Assembly (NCBI RefSeq): GCF_004125265.1
Contig: NZ_RDTE01000003.1
Location: forward strand, 3,224,001 to 3,288,000
Direction of reading: 5' to 3'
Length of the DNA stretch: 64,000 nt
From: Streptomyces lydicus
GTDB lineage: Bacteria; Actinomycetota; Actinomycetes; Streptomycetales; Streptomycetaceae
Part shown: positions 8,295 to 17,588 of the stretch, piece after piece
Numbering within the stretch: position 1 is the stretch's first letter
Layout of the letters: each line of letters opens with the position of its first letter
Notes under the pieces: generated by a model
Databases searched by the model: none
Seen by the model: only the letters and a program-made list of their open reading frames with translations
Told to the model about the DNA's origin: nothing
Position numbers and translations under genes: made by a program

Positions 8295-8455
8295 GGAGCC
8301 ACCTAGGGGCGCTAGGGGCGGAGACCGGGGAGCCATCTAGGAGCCGGTATCCCTAGCTAGGGACAGTGCCCCTAAGGGCCCCCGGGGCCGCACACCCCGC
8401 CAGGGGCGGCGGGCACCTAAGGGTTACGGGCGCCCTAAGGGTTGCGGGCGCCCCA
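8295..8455. repeat. CTAGG/CTAAGG-rich repeat region between convergent genes
   Basis: About eight CTAGG or CTAAGG motifs occur within 160 bp, with G- and C-runs between them. They end in two tandem 18-bp units starting CCTAAGGGTTACGGGCGC. CTAG is generally rare in Streptomyces DNA. The element fills the gap between the LAXTG gene (plus) and hutH (minus); a related array lies at 36984-37120. Confidence 0.7.
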
Positions 8456-8464
8456 CCCCCGTCG

Positions 8465-10009
8465 TTACGCCAGCTCGCCGGTGACCGACTCCACGGCCGC
8501 CACCAGCTTCCCGGCCCGCACGAACGCATACGCGCCCTCCAGGTCCGGCGCCAGGAAACGGTCCTCGCCCGGGCCCTGGACGCCGGCCGCGCGTACCGCG
8601 TCCAGCACGGCGCGGGTGGCGGGGGCGGGTGTCAGCCCCTCGCGCATCTCGATGGCACGGGTCGCCGCATAGAGCTCGACGGCGATGATCCGGGTCAGGT
8701 TGTCGACCGCGGTACGCAGCTTGCGCGCCGCCGACCAGCCCATCGAGACATGGTCCTCCTGCATGGCGGAGGACGGGATGGAGTCCACCGAGGCGGGCGC
8801 GGCCAGTCGCTTCAGCTCGCTGACCAGGGCGGCCTGGGTGTACTGGGCGATCATCAGCCCGGAGTCGACGCCCGGGTCCCCGGCCAGGAAGGCGGGCAGC
8901 CCGTGCGAGCGGTTCTTGTCCAGCAGCCGGTCCGTGCGGCGCTCGGCGATCGAGCCGAGGTCGGCGGCGGCGATGGCCAGGAAGTCCAGGACGTAGGCGA
9001 CCGGGGCGCCGTGGAAGTTGCCGTTGGACTCGACCCGGCCGTCCGGGAGGACGACGGGGTTGTCGACGGCCGCGGCGAGCTCGCGGTCGGCGACCAGGCG
9101 GGCGTGGTCGAGGGTGTCCCGGCCGGCGCCGGCGACCTGCGGGGCGCAGCGGATGGAGTAGGCGTCCTGGACGCGCGGGGCGTCGTCCTGGTGGTGGCCG
9201 GTGAACCCGGAACCCGCCAGCACCTTGGACATGTTGCCGGCGGAGGCGGCCTGCCCGGGGTGCGGGCGGATGGCGTGCAGCTCGGGCGCGAGGACCTGGT
9301 CCGTGCCGAGCAGCGCCTCCAGGGAGAGGGCCGCGGTGATGTCGGCCGAGGTGAACAGCCGGGCGAGATCGGCGCAGGCCATCACCAGCATGCCGAGCAT
9401 GCCGTCGGTGCCGTTGAGGAGGGCCAGGCCCTCCTTCTCGCGCAGTTCGACGGGCTCGATGCCGTGCGCGGCCAGCAGCTCGCCGGCCGGCCGTACGACG
9501 CCGTCGGGGCCCTCCGCATCGCCCTCGCCCATCAGCGTCAGCGCGCAGTGCGACAGTGGCGCCAGGTCGCCGGAGCAGCCGAGCGAGCCGTATTCGTGCA
9601 CGACGGGTGTGATGCCGGCGTTGAGTATGGCGGCCATGGTCTCGACGACGAGGGGGCGGACGCCGGTGTGCCCGGAGGCGAGCGTCTTCAGCCGCAGGAA
9701 CATCAGCGCGCGGACCACCTCCCGCTCGACCCGCGGGCCCATGCCGGCCGCGTGCGAGCGCACGATGTTGCGCTGGAGCTGCACGCGCAGCTCGGGGCTG
9801 ATGTGCCGTACGGCGAGGGCCCCGAAGCCGGTGGAGACGCCGTAGACGGGGTCGGGCTTGGCGGCGAGTTCGTCGATGAAGGCGCGGGAGGTGGCGACGG
9901 CCGCGAGGGCCTCCTCGGACAGCTCGATCCGGGCCGCGCCGCGGGCCACCGCGATGACGTCCTGTGCGGTCGTGCCGGACGTTCCCAGCACCACAGTGTG
10001 CATATCCAT
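8465..10009 (-). CDS. hutH: Histidine ammonia-lyase
   Basis: Converts L-histidine to urocanate and ammonia, the first step of histidine degradation; cytoplasmic. The 514-residue length matches the family. The MIO prosthetic group would form from YGSLGCSGDLAPLSH; the tripeptide is Cys-Ser-Gly rather than the commoner Ala-Ser-Gly, a variant I recall from other Streptomyces enzymes. The N-terminal DPVYGVSTGFG and the QRNIVRSHA segment are also typical. The ATG at 10009 (or 10003) follows AGGGTG. No other hut genes are adjacent, so it appears monocistronic. Confidence 0.97.
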   Translation of the reverse strand: MDMHTVVLGTSGTTAQDVIAVARGAARIELSEEALAAVATSRAFIDELAAKPDPVYGVSTGFGALAVRHISPELRVQLQRNIVRSHAAGMGPRVEREVVRALMFLRLKTLASGHTGVRPLVVETMAAILNAGITPVVHEYGSLGCSGDLAPLSHCALTLMGEGDAEGPDGVVRPAGELLAAHGIEPVELREKEGLALLNGTDGMLGMLVMACADLARLFTSADITAALSLEALLGTDQVLAPELHAIRPHPGQAASAGNMSKVLAGSGFTGHHQDDAPRVQDAYSIRCAPQVAGAGRDTLDHARLVADRELAAAVDNPVVLPDGRVESNGNFHGAPVAYVLDFLAIAAADLGSIAERRTDRLLDKNRSHGLPAFLAGDPGVDSGLMIAQYTQAALVSELKRLAAPASVDSIPSSAMQEDHVSMGWSAARKLRTAVDNLTRIIAVELYAATRAIEMREGLTPAPATRAVLDAVRAAGVQGPGEDRFLAPDLEGAYAFVRAGKLVAAVESVTGELA

Positions 10010-10116
10010 ATTCAGGCACCCTAGAGACTGAATCACCGGATGTCACCACCGGGTTTTGGGATCACCCCTTACGGGGCGTGGGCGAAGAACCCGGGGTCTG
10101 CGCAGGGGGGCGGCAC

Positions 10117-11337
10117 TCACCTCCGGAAGCGGCGGCGCTCCGGCCCCGACCGCCGGTCCGGGGCGTCCGCGAGCCGGACGACGGGGTCGTCCTTGCCGCC
10201 GTGCCGCCCGGCGACCACGGGCTCGCCCGACCGCGCCGCCTTGGCCTTGTACTGCGCGGCGTCCGCGAGCCGGAAGAGCCGGCGGGCGCTGTGCACCTGC
10301 CCGATCGGATCCCCGGTCGAGGCGACCCCGACCGCCACCCCTTCACCGAGGTCCAACTCCCCCGCCCGGTCGCACAGTTCACCGGCCACCTTGACCACCT
10401 CGTCGGCCGGCGGGCCCACCGCGAGCAGGCAGAATTCGTCGCCGCCGAGCCGGGCGGCCAGCATGCCCGGCAGCATCGCCCCGCACAGGGACAGCACCGA
10501 GCCGAAGCGCTCCAGCAGCCGGTCCCCGACCGCATGGCCGCGCGAGTCGTTCACCCGCTTCAGCCCGTTGAGGTCACACACCACCAGGCTGACCACCACC
10601 TCGTCCCTGCGGTGCAGCTCCAGCGCCTCGTCCAGCCGCATATCGACGGCACGGCGGTTGGCGAGGCCGGTCAGGGAGTCCGTGAAGGCCAGTCGGCGGA
10701 CCTCTGCCAGCCGCTCGGTCTGGGCGATGCCGGCCGCCGTCACCGCGGCGAGCACGCTCGCGAAGTCGGCGTCCGGGCGGCCGAAGACCGGCTCGCCCGT
10801 GCGCCGCGCGACATACAGCTCGCCCCACGCCCTGCCGTGCAGCACGATCGGCGCGACCACGCAGCAGCCCCGGCCGCGGCGGCGCAGTGCGGCGACCCGC
10901 TGCGGGTTGGCGCCGCCCTCACCCGCGACCTCGTCCCGGCGCTGCGCCGCGGCCGCGGACACCGGGCCGTTGTGCGGCTCCTGGGCGGTCTCCACCCAGG
11001 CGCTGGGCTCGCCGCCGCCCGCCCACTGCTCGTGCAGGAAGCCGACGATCTCCGGGAATTCATGGACGGGGTAGCTCTCGTCGTCCGGGAACTCCTCCTC
11101 GCCGGCTGCGAGTTCGCCGACGTTGACCAGCACCCGCAGCTTGCCCAGCTCGCGCTCCCACTTCGAGATCGCCGCGAAGGATCCCCCCAGGGCCTGGCGC
11201 ACTCCCTGCGCCGCGGCGTGCGCCGAGTCGCGCGGTGTATGAGCGGCCGCCATCGCCTGCGCCAGCTCCACCACGGCCCGCAGCCTCGCATCGCCCTCGC
11301 CCGTCACCGGATCCTCGCATTCCGTCACCGTGAGCAC
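10117..11337 (-). CDS. GAF-GGDEF diguanylate cyclase
   Basis: Residues about 25-200 form a GAF-like sensor domain with no membrane segment. The GGDEF domain follows (about 215-375), with FTDSLTGLANRRAVD, DLNGLKRVNDSRGHAVGD and an intact catalytic loop ARLGGDEFCLL. It should therefore make cyclic di-GMP, the signal that controls BldD and development in Streptomyces (family knowledge). The C-terminus is basic and disordered. The start is a GTG without a clear ribosome binding site; the next in-frame GTG is three codons later. By gene order it probably corresponds to the S. coelicolor GGDEF gene near hutH, which I believe is called cdgE. Confidence 0.92.
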   Translation of the reverse strand: MLTVTECEDPVTGEGDARLRAVVELAQAMAAAHTPRDSAHAAAQGVRQALGGSFAAISKWERELGKLRVLVNVGELAAGEEEFPDDESYPVHEFPEIVGFLHEQWAGGGEPSAWVETAQEPHNGPVSAAAAQRRDEVAGEGGANPQRVAALRRRGRGCCVVAPIVLHGRAWGELYVARRTGEPVFGRPDADFASVLAAVTAAGIAQTERLAEVRRLAFTDSLTGLANRRAVDMRLDEALELHRRDEVVVSLVVCDLNGLKRVNDSRGHAVGDRLLERFGSVLSLCGAMLPGMLAARLGGDEFCLLAVGPPADEVVKVAGELCDRAGELDLGEGVAVGVASTGDPIGQVHSARRLFRLADAAQYKAKAARSGEPVVAGRHGGKDDPVVRLADAPDRRSGPERRRFRR

Positions 11338-11570
11338 GCTCTGTCATTACAGCGTAGGAATGTTTAACCCCTTTCGCCCCTTTCCGTAGGGGATTGACGC
11401 CTGGGCGTTATTCGCGTCGCTATCGGCGTGGCTGTCGGCGGCCTATCGGCGTCGCCTTGGCGCCGTCTCGGTGCCGTCTCGGTCGTCTTGACGTCGCCTA
11501 GGTGTCGTTCATCGCTTGGTTCGCGGGGGCGTTCCCGGTCGGGCCCCTGGCGCTCGTCCCGCGCCGCCCC

Positions 11571-11625
11571 GTCTCGCCCCGCCTCGCCCCGCCTCGCCCC
11601 GTCTCGCTCCGTCTCGCCCCGCCTA
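11571..11625. repeat. 10-bp tandem repeat
   Basis: Five 10-bp units of the form G(T/C)CTCGCCCC lie just downstream of the enoyl-CoA hydratase stop codon (minus strand). The 11338-11628 gap otherwise holds only GTCTCGGTGCC-type short repeats and no gene. Confidence 0.7.
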
Positions 11626-11628
11626 GCG

Positions 11629-12441
11629 TCACTCCCCGGGCCAGTCCGGATCGCGCTTCTCGTTGAAGGCCGCCACGCCCTCCGCGCGGTCCCCGGAGAA
11701 GGCCACACTGCGCCAGGCGCCGTCCTCCACTTCCAGACCGGCCCGCAGGTCCAGCCCGTGCCCGAGGCGCATGGCGCGCTTGGCGGCACGCAGACCGACC
11801 GGCGAGTGCCGGGCGATCGTGGCCGCCAGCTCCAGCGCCCCGGACCGGTCCTGCCCGTCCGCCACCAGCCGGTCGACCAGGCCCAGCTCCGCGGCCTCGG
11901 CCGCCCGCACCCGGCGCGCGGTGAAGACCAGCTCGGCGGCCCGCGCCGCGCCCACCCGGCGCGGCAGCAGCTGGGTGCCCCCACCGCCGGGGATGACGCC
12001 CACCGACACCTCCGGCAGTCCCACCTCCGCCGTACCGTCCGCGACGATCAGATCGCAGGCCAGCGCCAGCTCGAAGCCGCCGCCGAGCGCGAAGCCGTGC
12101 ACCGCGGCGATGGTGGGCATCGGCAGTTCCAGTACGCCGGTGTACGCGGCGCGGGTGTGCGGACGCTGGCGCATCAGGTCCGCGTCCGTGAAGGAGTTGC
12201 GCTCCTTGAGGTCAGCGCCCACGCAGAACGCCCGCTCGTGGGTGGAGCTGAGGACGACCGCCCGTACGGTGCGGTCCGCGGCCAGCTCGGCGCAGGCCTG
12301 CGCCAGGCTGTCGGCCATGGCCGTCGAGACGGCGTTCATGGCCTTCGGGCGGTCCATGATCAGCTCCGCCACATGGCCGTGGCGCTCGACGGCCACCCAG
12401 CCGTCCGCGCCGAATCGTTGCCGTTGCCCCTGCTGTTCCAT
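11629..12441 (-). CDS. Enoyl-CoA hydratase/isomerase
   Basis: A 270-residue crotonase-fold protein. The oxyanion-hole segments are visible as AFCVGADLKER and AAVHGFALGGGFELALACD. The catalytic-region GLPEVSVGVIPGGGGTQLLPR matches enoyl-CoA hydratases with both Glu positions occupied (E in GGGFELA and in GLPEV). It probably hydrates trans-2-enoyl-CoA in fatty acid or branched-chain degradation; the substrate is not predictable. The ATG at 12441 follows GGGAGGG, while the longer open frame upstream is Pro-rich non-coding sequence. It stands downstream of the adenylate cyclase gene on the same strand, separated by 269 bp of G-rich repeats. Confidence 0.95.
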   Translation of the reverse strand: MEQQGQRQRFGADGWVAVERHGHVAELIMDRPKAMNAVSTAMADSLAQACAELAADRTVRAVVLSSTHERAFCVGADLKERNSFTDADLMRQRPHTRAAYTGVLELPMPTIAAVHGFALGGGFELALACDLIVADGTAEVGLPEVSVGVIPGGGGTQLLPRRVGAARAAELVFTARRVRAAEAAELGLVDRLVADGQDRSGALELAATIARHSPVGLRAAKRAMRLGHGLDLRAGLEVEDGAWRSVAFSGDRAEGVAAFNEKRDPDWPGE

Positions 12442-12589
12442 GCAACCCTCCCTGTTAACGGGCGTTGACCTGACGTGGGGATCATGCCAGGTGGGTGGCT
12501 GGGGGGACAGGGATGGGGCGGCAGGGGGCGGGGGCTCGGGTGGGTGCCGTTGCGCGGGGCGGGCCGTTGCGCCGGGGGGGGCCTTGCGC

Positions 12590-12690
12590 GAGTGGGTGCC
12601 GTTGCGCGGGTGGGGTGGCAGTTCCGTGGGTGGCGGCAGTTCCCTGGGTGGGGGCGGCCCCCTGGGTGGCGGCAGTTCCGTGGGGCCCGG
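12590..12690. repeat. G-rich repeats between cya and enoyl-CoA hydratase gene
   Basis: Degenerate copies of GGTGGCGGCAGTTCC(G/C)TGG and of GGTGCCGTTGCGCGG fill the 269-bp gap. They follow the hairpin that overlaps the cya stop. Confidence 0.6.
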
Positions 12691-12691
12691 T

Positions 12692-12714
12692 CTGAGCCTG
12701 GGACCCAGGCTCAG
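12692..12714. terminator. Hairpin overlapping the cya stop codon
   Basis: CTGAGCCTGGG (12692-12702) and CCCAGGCTCAG (12704-12714) form a perfect 11-bp inverted repeat with a one-base centre. It overlaps the stop codon of the cyclase, so it may protect the mRNA 3' end or attenuate read-through toward the enoyl-CoA hydratase gene. Confidence 0.6.
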
Positions 12715-13916
12715 TCGCCGGTGCCCGGAACGGCGCGGCGGCTCAGCAGCCAGGGCTCGACCACGCCCAGGCCTCGCACCGGGCGCTGCCACATCGGCTG
12801 GAGGGCGAAGCGGTACGACGGCGGCGGGGCGCCGGTGCCCTCCGCGGCCGCCTTCTCCGCGGCCGCGGCTTCGGCCTCGGAGACCGGCGCGTCACCGATA
12901 CGGCCCAGCTCCTCGGCGAACGCCTCGTCCACCAGCACGGTGTCCTTCGGCGCTATCGAGGTGAGGCGGCTGGCGAGGTTGACGGTCGTACCGAAGACAT
13001 CGCCCATCCGGGTCGTGACCGTGCCGAAGGCGATGCCGACCCGCAGTTCCGGCATCGTCTCGTCGTTGGTCATCGTCTCGATCAGCCGCAGCCCGATCTC
13101 GGCGGCGATACCCGCGTCGTCGGCGGAGAAAAGGACCTCGTCGCCGAGGGTCTTGATCAGCCGGCCGCCGTGCGCCGCCACCAGGTCGGAGCAGGTCGTC
13201 TCGAACGCCTCCACCAGCTCGCCCAGCTCCTCCTCCTCCAGGCGACGGGTCAGCCGGGTGAATCCGACCAGGTCGGCGAAGCCGACGGCGAGCCGGCGGT
13301 CGACCATCTCCGCGTCGTCCTGGGCCCGGACGACGCGGCCGGTGGCGGCGGCGAGCTGGCGCCGCCAGACGTAGACCAGGAACTCCTCCAGCTCGGGGAG
13401 CAGCAGCTCGACCAGCGGGTAGGTGATCTCCGTCCGGGTCAGGCCGGAGTCCTGCGGCTCGGTCAGGCCCTCCAGGAAGGAATCGATCTGCCAGTCGGCC
13501 AGACGGGCGGTGGTCTGGCCCGTGGAGCGGGCGACCTGGATGGCCATGGCCTCGCTCAGCAGCCCGGCCTCGACGAGACCGGACAGCCGGCGCAGGGCCA
13601 GCACATCGGCCTCGGTGAGGGCCTTGACCTGGCCGATGTCGGCGAAGCCCATGGCCCGCCAGAAGCGGGCCGCGAGGTCCATGGAGACGCCGGCGCCGCG
13701 GGCCGCCTGGAACGGGGTGTAGCGGCGGTCGGCGCCGAGGATGAGCTGTTCGAGGCGGACGGCGATGTTGTTCTCGTCGCCGTGGTCGGTGGCGTCGCTC
13801 CTGGCGGTGGCGGTGTCGCCCCAGCCCCGTGCGGGATCGTCGACGGGGACGTCGCGCACGGCGTCGTCCTCGGTGTCCATGTCGCGCGGGGTGGCGCCCG
13901 AGTCGTCGGCGGTCAC
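12711..13916 (-). CDS. cya: Class III adenylate cyclase
   Basis: Makes cyclic AMP from ATP. The N-terminal half (residues 45-210) is the helical regulatory region typical of the Streptomyces enzyme. The C-terminal catalytic domain (about 212-340) has metal-binding Asp in VGFADLVGFTRLTRR, adenine-selective Lys in IKTLGDEVLF together with the second metal Asp, and transition-state residues in DVFGTTVNLASRL. All residues needed for activity are present in one chain, consistent with a homodimer. The GTG start is preceded by GGGAG. In S. coelicolor the orthologue is the main cAMP source and affects germination (established knowledge). Confidence 0.95.
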   Translation of the reverse strand: MTADDSGATPRDMDTEDDAVRDVPVDDPARGWGDTATARSDATDHGDENNIAVRLEQLILGADRRYTPFQAARGAGVSMDLAARFWRAMGFADIGQVKALTEADVLALRRLSGLVEAGLLSEAMAIQVARSTGQTTARLADWQIDSFLEGLTEPQDSGLTRTEITYPLVELLLPELEEFLVYVWRRQLAAATGRVVRAQDDAEMVDRRLAVGFADLVGFTRLTRRLEEEELGELVEAFETTCSDLVAAHGGRLIKTLGDEVLFSADDAGIAAEIGLRLIETMTNDETMPELRVGIAFGTVTTRMGDVFGTTVNLASRLTSIAPKDTVLVDEAFAEELGRIGDAPVSEAEAAAAEKAAAEGTGAPPPSYRFALQPMWQRPVRGLGVVEPWLLSRRAVPGTGD

Positions 13917-14451
13917 CGGCCGCTCCCTGTCCGATCCCTGCGCACTGCCCTTCCGATCACTGCTCGCCGGTGGTCCGCTCCCTGGCGGACCGCCTCAACG
14001 ATACGGCAGGTGTGCTCTGGCTCACTCTCACATGTTGACTGTGGACAAGGAAGTGGTGGGGGTGGGGTGGCGCGGCGGATGGGTGCGGTTCGATGCGGTT
14101 CAGTGCTGTTCGGCGGCTGGTGGGGGCCGCTGTCGCGCGTGCGCGCTGTGGGTGGGGCCGGAGGGGACGCCCGGTACCCCTCCCCCAGCCTTCGGCCGGG
14201 AGGTGCCCCCACGGCGCGGGCGGCCCTGGTACGTGGCATTGATCGCCCCGGCGTCCGCTCCGGTCCTGCGGGCGGGGCACCGGGCATCCCCTCCGGCCTA
14301 CGCCGTCGGCGGCTGTCCCGCCGTGCCCGTTGCCGTCACAGACGTAGGCGTCGGCGGGTGTCCCACCAGACTCCGTCTGCGGACGTCCCGCCGTACCGGT
14401 TGCCGTCGGCGACCCCGGTAGGCGTCACGCATACGGCCCCCAGGCCCCCCG
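13917..14451. other. 535-bp intergenic region without a supported gene
   Basis: This is the upstream region of cya and the downstream region of birA. It holds the stem-loop at 14175-14211 and repeats around 14300-14410 (two copies of CGT-AGGCGTC-GGCGG type followed by CCGTTGCCGTC). Long frames across it are compositionally unlike proteins. Confidence 0.5.
14175..14211. repeat. Streptomyces-type dispersed palindromic element
   Basis: ACCCCTCCCCCAGCC, then TTC, then GGCCGGGAGGTGCCCC forms an imperfect stem-loop. It closely resembles the dispersed GGGGCACCTCCC-type intergenic palindromes common in Streptomyces genomes (recalled, not searched). It may act as a terminator. Confidence 0.55.
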
Positions 14452-15354
14452 CTACGCCTCCGCTGCCGGGCGCAGATGGACGATGTCGCCGGCGCCCACG
14501 GGCTGCTGTACGCCGTTCGCGGTGGCCAGTACCAGGCGGCCGTCGGTGTCGATGGCCACGGCCTCGCCGGTGAGGGCGGTGTCGCCGGGGAGCTCGGCGC
14601 GTACGGAGCGGCCGAGGGTGGCGCAGCCTGCGGCGTAGGCCTCGTGGAGGCCGCTGGTGGTGGGGTCGCCGTCGGCGGAGTGCCACTCGGTGTACCAGTG
14701 CTCCAGGGAGCGGAGGACGGCGCGCAGCAGCGGGTCGCGGTCGGTGGTGGTGGCGCCTGCCAGGGCCAGTGAGCCCGCGGCGGGTACCGGGAGTTCGGCG
14801 GCGGTGAGGGAGACGTTGAGGCCGATGCCGATGACGACGCCGGGGCCGGCGCGTTCGGCGAGGATGCCGCCCACCTTGCGTTCCGTGAGGGTTCCTCCGG
14901 GGCGCAGGGCGTCGGAGTCGTCGGAAGTCACCAGCAGGTCGTTGGGCCATTTGAGGGCCGTGTCGACGCCGGCCGTCCGGGAGAGGGCGGCGGCGGTGGC
15001 GACTCCGGTGAGCAGGGGGAGCCAGCCCCAGCGCGCCACGGGGACTTGGGGGATGAGGTAGACGGAGAGGAACAGGCCCGAGCGCGGGGGTGCCGACCAG
15101 GTGCGGTCGAGGCGGCCGCGGCCGGCCGACTGTTCCTCGGCGATGAGGACGGCGCCCGCCGCCTCCCCTTGTGCGGCACGGGCCGCCAGGTCGGTGTTGG
15201 TGGAACCGGTGGCGGAGACGACGTCCAGGGCGGTCCAGAGCGAGTCGGGCCGTACGAGGGCGCGGCGCAGCGCCGTGGCATTCAGCGGAGGGCGGCCCAG
15301 ATCGCTCCAGCGACCGGCATCTTTGTCCCGGTTTTCCGGTGGTTGAGACGTCAT
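14452..15354 (-). CDS. birA: Biotin-[acyl-CoA carboxylase] ligase
   Basis: Activates biotin with ATP and attaches it to the carboxyl-carrier lysine of AccA. The 300-residue protein has the catalytic loop EEQSAGRGRLDRTWSAPP (the GRGR biotinyl-AMP site) and the central KWPNDLLV motif. It lacks the N-terminal DNA-binding domain of E. coli BirA, so it should not be a repressor. The ATG at 15354 lies 6 nt after a TAGGCT -10 box (minus strand, 15361-15366), which suggests a leaderless mRNA. It is divergent from pccB and biotinylates the carrier encoded at 26562. Confidence 0.95.
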   Translation of the reverse strand: MTSQPPENRDKDAGRWSDLGRPPLNATALRRALVRPDSLWTALDVVSATGSTNTDLAARAAQGEAAGAVLIAEEQSAGRGRLDRTWSAPPRSGLFLSVYLIPQVPVARWGWLPLLTGVATAAALSRTAGVDTALKWPNDLLVTSDDSDALRPGGTLTERKVGGILAERAGPGVVIGIGLNVSLTAAELPVPAAGSLALAGATTTDRDPLLRAVLRSLEHWYTEWHSADGDPTTSGLHEAYAAGCATLGRSVRAELPGDTALTGEAVAIDTDGRLVLATANGVQQPVGAGDIVHLRPAAEA

Positions 15355-15485
15355 GGGACCAGCCTAGGTGTGGTCAACGACGCAGTGCCGCTGAGCAGTC
15401 CCGCCGATACGCTACGGATCGGTAGCCAATCCCGTACCACCCTCAGTACGAGCACCAGTCCAGGACGAGCAGGAGCCGCATCCCG

Positions 15486-17075
15486 ATGTCCGAGCCGGAA
15501 GCAAACATCCACACCACCGCGGGCAAACTGGCGGACCTGCAGCGGCGGGTCGAAGAGGCCACGCATGCCGGTTCCGCCCGTGCAGTGGAAAAGCAGCACG
15601 CAAAGGGGAAGTTGACGGCGCGTGAGCGCATCGATCTGCTGCTGGACGAGGGCTCGTTCGTCGAGCTGGACGAGTTCGCGCGGCACCGGTCGACGAATTT
15701 CGGACTGGACCAGACCCGTCCTTACGGCGACGGCGTGGTGTCCGGCTACGGCACGGTCGACGGCCGCCCGGTGGCCGTCTTCTCCCAGGACTTCACGGTC
15801 TTCGGCGGTGCGCTGGGCGAGGTCTACGGCGAGAAGATCGTCAAGGTGATGGACTTCGCGCTCAAGACCGGCTGCCCGGTCATCGGCATCAACGACTCCG
15901 GCGGCGCGCGCATCCAGGAAGGCGTGGCCTCGCTGGGCATGTACGGCGAGATCTTCCGCCGCAACACCCACGCCTCCGGTGTGATCCCGCAGATCAGCCT
16001 GATCGTCGGCCCGTGTGCGGGCGGCGCGGTCTACTCCCCCGCCATCACCGACTTCACGGTCATGGTGGACCAGACCTCGCACATGTTCATCACCGGTCCC
16101 GACGTCATCAAGACGGTGACCGGTGAGGACGTCGGCTTCGAGGAGCTGGGCGGCGCCCGTACGCACAACGCCACCTCCGGTGTGGCGCACCACATGGCGG
16201 GTGACGAGAAGGACGCCATCGAGTACGTCAAGGGCCTGCTGTCCTACCTGCCGTCCAACAACCTCTCGGAGGCGCCGGCCTTCCCGGAGGAGGCGGACCT
16301 GGAGACCTCGGACACCGACCGCGAGCTGGACGTCCTGATCCCGGATTCGGCCAATCAGCCGTACGACATGCATGTCGCGATCGAGCACATCCTGGACGAC
16401 AACGAGTTCCTGGAGACCCAGGCGCTGTTCGCGCCGAACATCCTGACCGGCTTCGGGCGGGTCGAGGGCCATGCGGTCGGTGTGGTCGCCAACCAGCCGA
16501 TGCAGTTCGCGGGCATCCTGGACATCAAGGCCTCGGAGAAGGCCGCGCGGTTCGTGCGGACCTGCGACGCGTTCAACGTCCCGGTGATCACCTTCGTGGA
16601 CGTGCCCGGCTTCCTGCCCGGCACCGACCAGGAGTGGGACGGCATCATCCGGCGCGGCGCCAAGCTGATCTACGCGTACGCGGAGGCGACGGTCCCGCTG
16701 ATCACGGTCATCACGCGCAAGGCGTTCGGTGGCGCGTATGACGTCATGGGCTCCAAGCACCTGGGGGCGGACCTCAACCTGGCCTGGCCGACCGCGCAGA
16801 TCGCCGTCATGGGCGCGCAGGGCGCGGTCAACATCCTGCACCGCCGCACGCTGGCCGCGATCGAGGACCCGGCCGCGCAGGACGAGCGGCGCCAGGAGCT
16901 GATCCAGGAGTACGAGGACGCCCTGCTCAACCCGTACGTCGCAGCCGAGCGCGGCTACATCGACGCGGTGATCATGCCGTCCGAGACGCGCCGGCACATC
17001 GTCCGCGGGCTGCGCACGCTGCGCAACAAGCGCGAGGCGCTGCCGCCGAAGAAGCACGGCAACATTCCGCTCTGA
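15486..17075 (+). CDS. pccB: Propionyl-CoA carboxylase beta (carboxyltransferase) subunit
   Basis: Transfers CO2 from carboxybiotin to propionyl-CoA, giving methylmalonyl-CoA. The 529-residue protein has both crotonase-like halves. The N-half carries [16 protein letters not shown] and [13 protein letters not shown], the C-half [21 protein letters not shown] and [15 protein letters not shown]. The Asp in GGAYDVM (about residue 419) corresponds to the residue that sets propionyl-CoA preference in S. coelicolor PccB (Asp422 as I recall). The start has AGGAG upstream. It forms an operon with pccE (41-bp gap); the biotin carrier subunit is encoded at 26562. Confidence 0.97.
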   Translation: MSEPEANIHTTAGKLADLQRRVEEATHAGSARAVEKQHAKGKLTARERIDLLLDEGSFVELDEFARHRSTNFGLDQTRPYGDGVVSGYGTVDGRPVAVFSQDFTVFGGALGEVYGEKIVKVMDFALKTGCPVIGINDSGGARIQEGVASLGMYGEIFRRNTHASGVIPQISLIVGPCAGGAVYSPAITDFTVMVDQTSHMFITGPDVIKTVTGEDVGFEELGGARTHNATSGVAHHMAGDEKDAIEYVKGLLSYLPSNNLSEAPAFPEEADLETSDTDRELDVLIPDSANQPYDMHVAIEHILDDNEFLETQALFAPNILTGFGRVEGHAVGVVANQPMQFAGILDIKASEKAARFVRTCDAFNVPVITFVDVPGFLPGTDQEWDGIIRRGAKLIYAYAEATVPLITVITRKAFGGAYDVMGSKHLGADLNLAWPTAQIAVMGAQGAVNILHRRTLAAIEDPAAQDERRQELIQEYEDALLNPYVAAERGYIDAVIMPSETRRHIVRGLRTLRNKREALPPKKHGNIPL

Positions 17076-17116
17076 CCGGCAGAACCAGAACCAGAACCAG
17101 CGAAGGAGGCCGTTCG

Positions 17117-17329
17117 ATGATCAGGGTCGTACGGGGCAATCCCACACCCGAGGAGCTGGCCGCCGCACTGGCGGTGGTGCAGGTCCGCGCGGCGGCTGCC
17201 GCTTCCGCCGCGCCGGCGGGACCCGATCGCGGCACCGAGTGGTCCGATCCCGCGTCCACGGTTCCGGCGCGGGCGCGGATGCCGCACCCGGGCCCGCGGG
17301 CCTGGCGGACGAGCTACTGGCCGCACTGA
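17117..17329 (+). CDS. pccE: Acyl-CoA carboxylase epsilon subunit
   Basis: A 70-residue protein of the small epsilon family that stabilises actinobacterial acyl-CoA carboxylase complexes. The N-terminal helix IRVVRGNPTPEELAAALAVV is the family signature, and the C-terminal WRTSYWPH matches the conserved Trp-rich end. The middle is Ala/Pro-rich and probably flexible. The ribosome binding site GAAGGAGG lies just upstream. It is co-transcribed with pccB. Confidence 0.93.
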   Translation: MIRVVRGNPTPEELAAALAVVQVRAAAAASAAPAGPDRGTEWSDPASTVPARARMPHPGPRAWRTSYWPH

Positions 17330-17397
17330 CCGGCCGGTATGGGCGCGATGACCGGCCGCGTCAGGTCGGTGCATGGTGCATTGACTAGTCCCTCACA

Positions 17398-17435
17398 CCC
17401 GTGGCGCCTGAGTACGCGTACTCAGGCGCCACGGG
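17398..17435. terminator. 38-bp perfect palindrome
   Basis: The arm CCCGTGGCGCCTGAGTAC (17398-17415) is followed by GC and the exact reverse complement. The sequence is therefore identical on both strands over 38 bp with no built-in loop. It sits 68 bp after the pccE stop and 25 bp before a small membrane-protein ORF. Most likely it is the terminator of the pccBE operon, but a loop-free palindrome this long could also bind a dimeric regulator. Confidence 0.65.
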
Positions 17436-17459
17436 CGCATCGGGCTCAGGATCGGGTAC

Positions 17460-17588
17460 ATGCTGTGGTCAGATCCGCCCGATGAGCCTCCTGAGGAGCT
17501 GCGCGACGTGCAGGCCAAGCTCCGCAGAATGGGCATCGTGGTGGCCGTGGTCGCGGTGCTGCTGATGCTCCTGATCTCGGGGAGGTAG
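17460..17588 (+). CDS. Small single-span membrane protein, 42 aa
   Basis: A short frame starts with ATG at 17460, about 8 nt after CAGGATCG, and stops at 17588. The N-terminal 23 residues are charged (DPPDEPPEELRDVQAKLRRM). The rest is one hydrophobic helix (GIVVAVVAVLLMLLI) ending in SGR, so it is probably a tail-anchored membrane protein. Position just after pccE suggests it is a conserved small gene of this locus, but I do not recognise a family. Confidence 0.6.
   Translation: MLWSDPPDEPPEELRDVQAKLRRMGIVVAVVAVLLMLLISGR

Noticed and set aside
13741-14421. Possible gene in the 535-bp gap before cya
   Set aside because: The frame overlaps the cya start, contains the dispersed palindrome and lacks protein-like composition.
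15351-17057. 568-residue minus-strand frame opposite pccB
   Set aside because: Shadow; low-complexity R/D/V-rich sequence and pccB is unmistakable.
17411-17424. GAGTACGCGTACTC as another nucleoside operator
   Set aside because: It resembles CTACGCGCGTAG only in the central ACGCG; it is part of the 38-bp palindrome and not near a salvage gene.
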